The translations under genes were made by a program, and so were the position numbers. Shown here in pieces: positions 5,180 through 9,592 of a stretch of DNA of 9,592 nt. How positions within the stretch are numbered: position 1 is the stretch's first letter; each line of letters begins with the position of its first letter. The notes beneath the pieces were generated by a model, which had not been told where the DNA came from, did no database searches, and saw nothing but the letters and a program-made list of their open reading frames with translations. The DNA is taken from positions 1-9,592 of the forward strand of contig DATCLN010000201.1 of the NCBI GenBank assembly GCA_036563895.1, given 5' to 3'. The stretch comes from ZCTH02-B3 sp036563895 (GTDB lineage: Bacteria; Bacillota; Bacilli; Paenibacillales; Paenibacillaceae).

Positions 5180-6649
5180 ATGCGGAGAGTGGGTTGGACG
5201 GGTCCCGTCCTGGCCGCCGTGCTTCCCTTGCTGCTTTTCTTCTGGCTGCGATCGGCCGAATCGTCGGATTACGTCTTGAGAGTTCCGACCGGGCATTTCT
5301 ACATCGTGTCCGCGGTGGCGCTGCTTTCCACCGGCATCGCCGTTATCGTCGGCATAGCCGGAAGCAGGCTGCGGGACATCAAGGTGACCGTCCTGTCACT
5401 GGCGTTTGTGTCCCTTGCGGAAGTGTTCGCGGTGCACGGATTGGCGACGCCGCATTTGCTCGTCCACACCACGCGCCTGGCGACCGTCACTTCCCCTCTC
5501 AGCGTGCTGCTGGCTTCGTTTTGGTTGTGGATTTCCACCCTTCCTTCCGACCACAAGATCATGCAATTTTTTGCCAGAGTGGGGAACCGGTTTGTGATCG
5601 GATGGACGGTCATCCTCGGCGTTCTCGGCGTCACGGCCATACTGAGGTATGATTGGATCGAGCGTCTCCCGTTCCAACCCGCTCCATGGGATGTGCTGGT
5701 GACGTCCGCCGTCATCCTGTTTTGCGGCGTCGCCGCGTGGCGGTACCACCAGGCCTACCTGCAATCGCGTTTCCCGCTGCAGATCTCCGTCGTCTACAGC
5801 TGCGCTCTCATGATCGTTTCGCCGATCATCATGGTGGTCGGCGAGTCGTGGAGAGTGAGCTGGTGGCTGTACCATTTCCTTTTGCTCGCGGCCATGATCA
5901 TCATGGTGGCCGGGGTCATCCGGCAGCACGCCGGCGTCCGGCCGTTCCCGATGGCGTTTCGCGCGCTTTTTGCCGCCGATCCCGTCGAGCGGGTCACGTC
6001 TAGCCTGCCGCCGGGCGTCCGGGCGCTTGTCCTGGCGACGGAAAGCCGGGATCCGTACACCGCCGGCCACAATTTCCGGGTAACGCTTTACGCCCTGAAA
6101 ATCGGCGAGGAGCTGGGGCTTTCCCCCACCCAGATGCGCGCGCTGGCGCAAGGGACTATCGTCCACGACGTCGGCAAGATTCGCATCCCCGACGCGATCC
6201 TGAACAAACCCGGCAAGCTGACCCCCGAAGAGCGGTCGATCATCGAACAGCACCCGGTGGTCGGCTACGAAATTTGCCGGCGCCTCGGCTTCATGAAGGA
6301 GGAGCTGGACATCATCCGGTACCACCATGAAAGATGGGACGGCACCGGCTATCCGGACGGTCTCGCGGGAGAGCGGATTCCTCTTCTCGCCCGGGTGGTG
6401 GCCGTGGCGGACGTGTACGACGCCCTCACGTCGCACCGGGCTTACCGGCCGGCGTGGACGCATGAGCAGACGCTGGAGCTGATCCGGCAGGGGCGCGGCA
6501 CCCATTTCGACCCGCAATGCGTAGATGCCTGGCTGCGCGTCTGCGCGCGCGAACCGAAGGTGTACGAATATCCGAACGCGCTCATCGGCCAGCACCGGCT
6601 GCACATCTTCAGCGCGCCGTCCAATCCGACGGGCGTCTCGTATCCGTGA
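5180..6649 (+). CDS. Membrane-anchored HD-GYP phosphodiesterase, probably cyclic-di-GMP degrading, 489 aa
   Basis: Residues 1 to about 250 hold seven or eight hydrophobic segments (near 8-24, 42-60, 68-88, 103-120, 138-154, 172-187, 203-222 and 229-247), including a conserved-looking VHGLATPHLL at 85-94. The cytoplasmic C-terminal part is an HD-GYP domain with its metal and signature residues intact: His297 in TAGHNFR, HD at 329-330 followed by VGKI, His358 in EQHP, HH at 382-383, GTGYPDG at 388-394 and Asp411 in VADVYDALTSHRAYRP. It should hydrolyse cyclic-di-GMP in response to something sensed in the membrane. ATG 5180 is the first in-frame start after AAAGGAG (5161-5167); the 12-nt gap is long, and ATGs at 5169 and 5173 in other frames lie closer. 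No partner gene is adjacent. It ends on a shared terminator opposite the helicase. Confidence 0.9.
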   Translation: MRRVGWTGPVLAAVLPLLLFFWLRSAESSDYVLRVPTGHFYIVSAVALLSTGIAVIVGIAGSRLRDIKVTVLSLAFVSLAEVFAVHGLATPHLLVHTTRLATVTSPLSVLLASFWLWISTLPSDHKIMQFFARVGNRFVIGWTVILGVLGVTAILRYDWIERLPFQPAPWDVLVTSAVILFCGVAAWRYHQAYLQSRFPLQISVVYSCALMIVSPIIMVVGESWRVSWWLYHFLLLAAMIIMVAGVIRQHAGVRPFPMAFRALFAADPVERVTSSLPPGVRALVLATESRDPYTAGHNFRVTLYALKIGEELGLSPTQMRALAQGTIVHDVGKIRIPDAILNKPGKLTPEERSIIEQHPVVGYEICRRLGFMKEELDIIRYHHERWDGTGYPDGLAGERIPLLARVVAVADVYDALTSHRAYRPAWTHEQTLELIRQGRGTHFDPQCVDAWLRVCAREPKVYEYPNALIGQHRLHIFSAPSNPTGVSYP

Positions 6650-6700
6650 AAAAGTCGCCGCCCAGCAATGGACAACTGGCCGATGGGCGACGTTGTTTTT
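6649..6700. terminator. Bidirectional terminator between convergent HD-GYP and helicase genes
   Basis: GTCGCCGCCCA (6654-6664) pairs with TGGGCGAC (6684-6691), allowing a 3-nt bulge. Rightward the stem is followed by GTTGTTTTT (6692-6700). Leftward it is followed by five Ts (plus-strand AAAAA, 6649-6653), which partly overlap the HD-GYP stop codon. It can serve both genes. Confidence 0.65.
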
Positions 6701-6718
6701 GGCTTCAAGGACGCGACA

Positions 6719-9283
6719 TTACCAAAAAACGCTGATTTCCCATGTTTTTTTGCATCCGGTACATTTCGCGTAGACCCCGTATCGTCCGCGATGAGCGGAC
6801 AAGCTTTTTTTGCACTCCGGGCAGTATACACGAATGGCTGCCAGATAATTTTCTAACAGACTGACGGGCACACCGCCGATCGTTTCGCAATGGTCGCACT
6901 TGTAATAAATCTTGCCCCGGGTTGAGACTTTGAGGGATACCTTGGACTGACAAACGCGGCAATAAGCCCTGTTTGCCGCGTAATCGCGAAACCGCATCGA
7001 TTGCCGGAGCATCTGCGACGCTGCCGCTACTTCCTTCGCGGATTTTTGAATCAGCCCTACCCTTAGATAATCAAGGAGAACCTTTATGGTCTTCGGCGCA
7101 AAAACCCTGCAGATCATCGGGTCCGAAGCGGTTACTCCATACCATAGCCATTCCCGGTCCACAATCATGAGCGGCATGTAGGCGGAGGAGGACAAATGCC
7201 GCCAATGAGGAGGGGCAAGGGGCAACATGCTTCTCGAAACAATCGTCATTTCGATTCCGTCTTTCAGATTGCGCAACGTCTGCCACAGAGCGGGATGGAG
7301 ATGCATTCCTTCCGGCAAGAAGACGATGATCTCTCCCCGAACTTCCGGAAATTGCTGAAAAATCGCAGGGATTTCGTCTTCAAAATACCAGACCATTCCC
7401 TCGGATCTGCACGAAGTCAATAGTTCTCGAATTTCCTTCCATGATGAAACCGTTTTCCATTTCCCTGTATAATCCACAAGACGGGACGAAGGGTTGCCGA
7501 CGGGCAAACGTTCTTTCAGGAAGCGCCGGTTGGCGATTTGAACAAACTTCCCTCTGGCACGGGTGATCGCCACATTGACCAGGCGACCGGCATTCTTGTT
7601 GCGGTGCAGGATGCCGGGGGCTTTTTGCGGGTAGCTGTCTACGGGATCGTAAAAAATCGCATCCCGTTCCGATCCCTGAAATTTATGAACAGTGGCACAG
7701 AGGATCGGATGCGATTCATCGGTATCACCGTCATTTGGAATCAATTCCTTGATCAATACCGAAACCAGTCTCGCTTGCGCATTATAAGGGGTAATATATC
7801 CGATATCCACTATGCCGTTGTGACGGGCGTGGACCATCAACTGAGCCGACAGGAGAGCTGAAAGCAAGTTGAATCTTGAACCGGTGGAAATTTCCCTCAA
7901 GGCTAGGGTGTTGCACACCGTCGTATCAAAAAGCGCTACGGCCGCCGCGGGAAAAGGTTCCCGCATGGCGATCTGTTGTCTGTTTTGGACATTCGGATGA
8001 TCAATAAGTCTCCCGGAATAAAAGTGATGATTCGAAAACCGGGAAATGTCCGGGTGCATTCTGCGTTGTTCCCGAAGCATCACCAGGTTGGGGTGGGTCG
8101 TGTCCTGATCCACCGCTTTCGTAATTCCGGCCACATGAAAAATATCCACCGCCAGCCTTTTTTTGACCAACTCGTCGTCAGATTGGACAATGGGCGGCAG
8201 CTGCCGGAAATCTCCGCAAATGACCGCTCTTTTCCCCAGGGAAACGGCATACACGATGTGGGGCACATAAGCCATGCTGGCTTCGTCTACGATTACGAGA
8301 TCGAATTGCCGTTCGCGGATGGCTTTGTTCACCGTTGCCTTGCTTAGGGTTACTCCGACAACCTGTGCCGAACGGACAAAGGCTTCTTCCATTTCCCGGA
8401 TTTGCGTCCGCCATTCTTTGAGCTTGGCTTCCAAAGATGCGAGATAATCCCCGGTCTCCGTATCGTGGGGTTTGCGCTTGATCGCTTCTTTGCATGCTGC
8501 GATCTGCTCCAACAGGGAATCTTTGATTGCGATCACGAAGGGAAACTTGCTTTCAACCAGTTTCATTGCCAAAAGGTTGTCGTGTTCCCAGACCTCTTTC
8601 AGTTTCGGCACACCGAAACGAACGACTTGGCCCGGAATCCATGTTTGCTTATCTTCCAGCAGTCTGGCCACCCTTAGCATGATTTCGTCCACCGCGACGT
8701 TGCTGTGGGACATGACAAGGACGGAAGCGCCTTTTTGCATGTTGTACACGGTGGTACGGGAGAGGGTGTGCGTTTTCCCGGTACCGGGAGGACCCCAAAT
8801 GTAAGTGGCAGGATTCATCCTTGAGCGCCGAATGATTTCATGCAGCACCGATTCCGAAGGATTTTGGACCCGGTTTGGCGCTTTTCCGGTGACAATCCTT
8901 CTGGGCAACCTTTTTTCTTTGGCCTCGAGCACTTCCTGCAGTCTTTTTTGCAGTTCCTCCAATAAAAACCATGCTTCGCTTGAAAGTTCGGCTTCCGGGA
9001 CCGTTTCACCCAAATCTGCATTGAGTCCCAGGAAAATTTCGAAGCCTTCGATTGACACGACTTCTCCGCTTGCGGTCTTGCCGGAAGCATGGACGCGAAC
9101 GGGCGCACCATCAGGCAGAGAGAGTTCTGTGGTCAACTGAAAAAGATAAGAGTAGCCGTAGTTATGTCTGGACAGCAATTTTCCGTCGGTCAGTTTGTAT
9201 CGAATGCCGCCCTCTGTTTTCAAAAAATTGGCTTCGCGTTGCAAAGCATCCATGCATTGGGAAATGTATTCCTCGAATGTCAT
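6719..9283 (-). CDS. Large SF1 (UPF1/DNA2-like) helicase with degenerate PLD-like region and two C-terminal zinc ribbons, 854 aa
   Basis: All core SF1B helicase motifs are present: Walker A GPPGTGKT (164-171), SHSNVAVDEI (192-201), Walker B VIVDEAS (330-336), GDFRQLPP (357-364), REQRRMHPDIS (404-414), TVHKFQGSERD (531-541) and NVAITRARGK (570-579). It should therefore be an active ATP-driven nucleic-acid translocase. Residues about 626-740 resemble a PLD-like fold; at the place of HxKx4D I read YMPLMIVD (702-709), so His and Lys are lost and nuclease activity is unlikely. Two four-Cys zinc ribbons follow (Cys775/778/796/799 and 821/824/841/844). GC is near 50% against about 60% around it, which suggests transfer. 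ATG 9283 is preferred over GTG 9301, but neither has a strong ribosome binding site. Solitary helicases of this type, some with PLD domains, occur in antiphage systems such as Mokosh type II; membership is inference, and a repair or housekeeping role is the alternative. Confidence 0.85.
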   Translation of the reverse strand: MTFEEYISQCMDALQREANFLKTEGGIRYKLTDGKLLSRHNYGYSYLFQLTTELSLPDGAPVRVHASGKTASGEVVSIEGFEIFLGLNADLGETVPEAELSSEAWFLLEELQKRLQEVLEAKEKRLPRRIVTGKAPNRVQNPSESVLHEIIRRSRMNPATYIWGPPGTGKTHTLSRTTVYNMQKGASVLVMSHSNVAVDEIMLRVARLLEDKQTWIPGQVVRFGVPKLKEVWEHDNLLAMKLVESKFPFVIAIKDSLLEQIAACKEAIKRKPHDTETGDYLASLEAKLKEWRTQIREMEEAFVRSAQVVGVTLSKATVNKAIRERQFDLVIVDEASMAYVPHIVYAVSLGKRAVICGDFRQLPPIVQSDDELVKKRLAVDIFHVAGITKAVDQDTTHPNLVMLREQRRMHPDISRFSNHHFYSGRLIDHPNVQNRQQIAMREPFPAAAVALFDTTVCNTLALREISTGSRFNLLSALLSAQLMVHARHNGIVDIGYITPYNAQARLVSVLIKELIPNDGDTDESHPILCATVHKFQGSERDAIFYDPVDSYPQKAPGILHRNKNAGRLVNVAITRARGKFVQIANRRFLKERLPVGNPSSRLVDYTGKWKTVSSWKEIRELLTSCRSEGMVWYFEDEIPAIFQQFPEVRGEIIVFLPEGMHLHPALWQTLRNLKDGIEMTIVSRSMLPLAPPHWRHLSSSAYMPLMIVDREWLWYGVTASDPMICRVFAPKTIKVLLDYLRVGLIQKSAKEVAAASQMLRQSMRFRDYAANRAYCRVCQSKVSLKVSTRGKIYYKCDHCETIGGVPVSLLENYLAAIRVYCPECKKSLSAHRGRYGVYAKCTGCKKTWEISVFW

Positions 9284-9400
9284 AGAAGCAACACCCAGCA
9301 CGTTCCGGCATAAGAGATGTGTTTTTCTATAAAATTCGATAAATTATGGGAGAATTCCTTTTTTGAAGAGCGTTGTGGGAATTATTTTGAGCCAAAACAA

Positions 9401-9431
9401 GGCCGCCCGGTCAATACTTGACCGGGCGACC
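9401..9431 (-). terminator. Perfect-stem hairpin upstream of the helicase, probable leftward terminator
   Basis: CGCCCGGTCAA (9404-9414) and TTGACCGGGCG (9418-9428) pair perfectly around a 3-base centre; after one mismatch, GG/CC extends the stem. On the minus strand CCTTGTTTTGG follows, a moderate T tract. It would end a leftward transcript entering from the right edge before the helicase. Rightward, the T run comes 16 nt after the stem and is less convincing. The loop is too short to be ideal, so a protein-binding palindrome is an alternative. Confidence 0.5.
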
Positions 9432-9494
9432 GGGCGGGACGCATTTTTCTGATCCTAAATTTCGAAAGCCCATTGTTTCGGTAAAATCACGAGA

Positions 9495-9534
9495 TGTTAG
9501 CGCATAACACCCTGTAAATAACAGGGAAGTTCCC
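9495..9534. repeat. Cluster of three adjoining palindromes, possible recombination site or element border
   Basis: Three inverted repeats follow each other almost without gaps: TGTTA-GCGCA-TAACA (9495-9509), CCCTGT-AAATA-ACAGGG (9510-9526) and GGGAA-G-TTCCC (9524-9534, sharing GGG with the second). Adjoining short palindromes with 5-bp centres are typical of recombinase sites or the subterminal repeats of mobile elements. No family can be assigned from this alone. Confidence 0.45.
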
Positions 9535-9592
9535 AGCCAGACAACTCCCCGTCAGCGTTGAAAGGTATTCCTCCCCCCTCCCCCACCGCAAG
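9497..9592 (-). CDS. Possible C-terminal end of an unidentified protein (partial, 5' end outside window)
   Basis: A minus-strand frame enters from the right edge and runs 31 codons to TAA 9497-9499, ending in FNADGELSGWELPCYLQGVMR minus its first residue. The hairpin at 9401-9431 would be a fitting terminator 66 nt further on. Against coding, the beginning is a low-complexity GGGGGAGGGGGG stretch and the end passes through the palindrome cluster. That purine run (GGGGGGAGGA) could instead be a ribosome binding site or the flank of a mobile element. No family is recognised. Confidence 0.25.
   Translation of the reverse strand, partial: LAVGEGGGIPFNADGELSGWELPCYLQGVMR

Noticed and set aside
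5173..5652. A 159-codon frame starting at the best-spaced ATG after the HD-GYP ribosome binding site
   Set aside because: It is an Arg/Ala/Gly-rich shadow of the membrane-protein frame and lacks any hydrophobic pattern or domain.
9310..9350. A sigma-A promoter for the helicase (TATAGA or CATAAT as -10)
   Set aside because: Neither hexamer has a -35 with more than three matches at 16-18 nt, so no specific promoter could be called.

Overview
The window looks like chromosomal DNA of a spore-former-type Bacillota, most likely a GC-rich Paenibacillaceae-like bacterium. The reasons are strong AAAGGAG/GGAGGTG-type ribosome binding sites, sigma-A-like promoters, a cupin with a coat-protein-like Pro/Gly-rich N-terminus, and the remains of an AraC/GH105 pectin-sugar locus. 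This assignment is an inference from gene types and signals; no marker gene is present. Most of the window is roughly 60% GC by eye, but the large helicase gene at the right is close to 50% in the lines I counted.

Left part (1-2460). A possible gene end reading rightward (2-79) is followed by a leftward SGNH/SASA-type carbohydrate acetylesterase (192-2051). To its right is a 30-residue, single-membrane-segment protein gene on the minus strand (2313-2405). It has its own promoter, a strong ribosome binding site and a 12-bp-stem terminator. Its promoter sits head-to-head with that of the next gene.

Middle part (2460-5060). A rightward two-part cupin gene (2516-3241) is followed by a decayed locus. 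This holds two operator-like direct repeats (3474-3551), then, directly abutting them, the last 27 codons of an AraC-family regulator (3552-3635), then about 90 C-terminal codons of a GH105 unsaturated rhamnogalacturonyl hydrolase broken by a one-base frameshift in a G run (3674-3945). A good terminator follows at 4000-4042. With the esterase, these fragments suggest a former rhamnogalacturonan (pectin) utilisation cluster, now mostly deleted. Next is a leftward RCC1-type repeat protein (4089-4970) built from seven units in register with a 114-bp DNA period.

Right part (5060-9592). A divergent gene encodes a multi-pass membrane HD-GYP cyclic-di-GMP phosphodiesterase (5180-6649). It converges on a large leftward SF1 helicase (6719-9283) through a shared bidirectional terminator. 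The helicase carries all the UPF1/DNA2-type motifs, a C-terminal region that looks like an inactivated PLD domain, and two zinc ribbons. Its lower GC, solitary position and architecture resemble a mobile, possibly antiphage, module and make it the best candidate here for an undescribed system. Upstream of it lie a hairpin, a cluster of three adjoining palindromes (9495-9534) and a possible gene end running off the right edge. These could be the border of an integrated element.

I found no rRNA, tRNA, riboswitch or CRISPR array.
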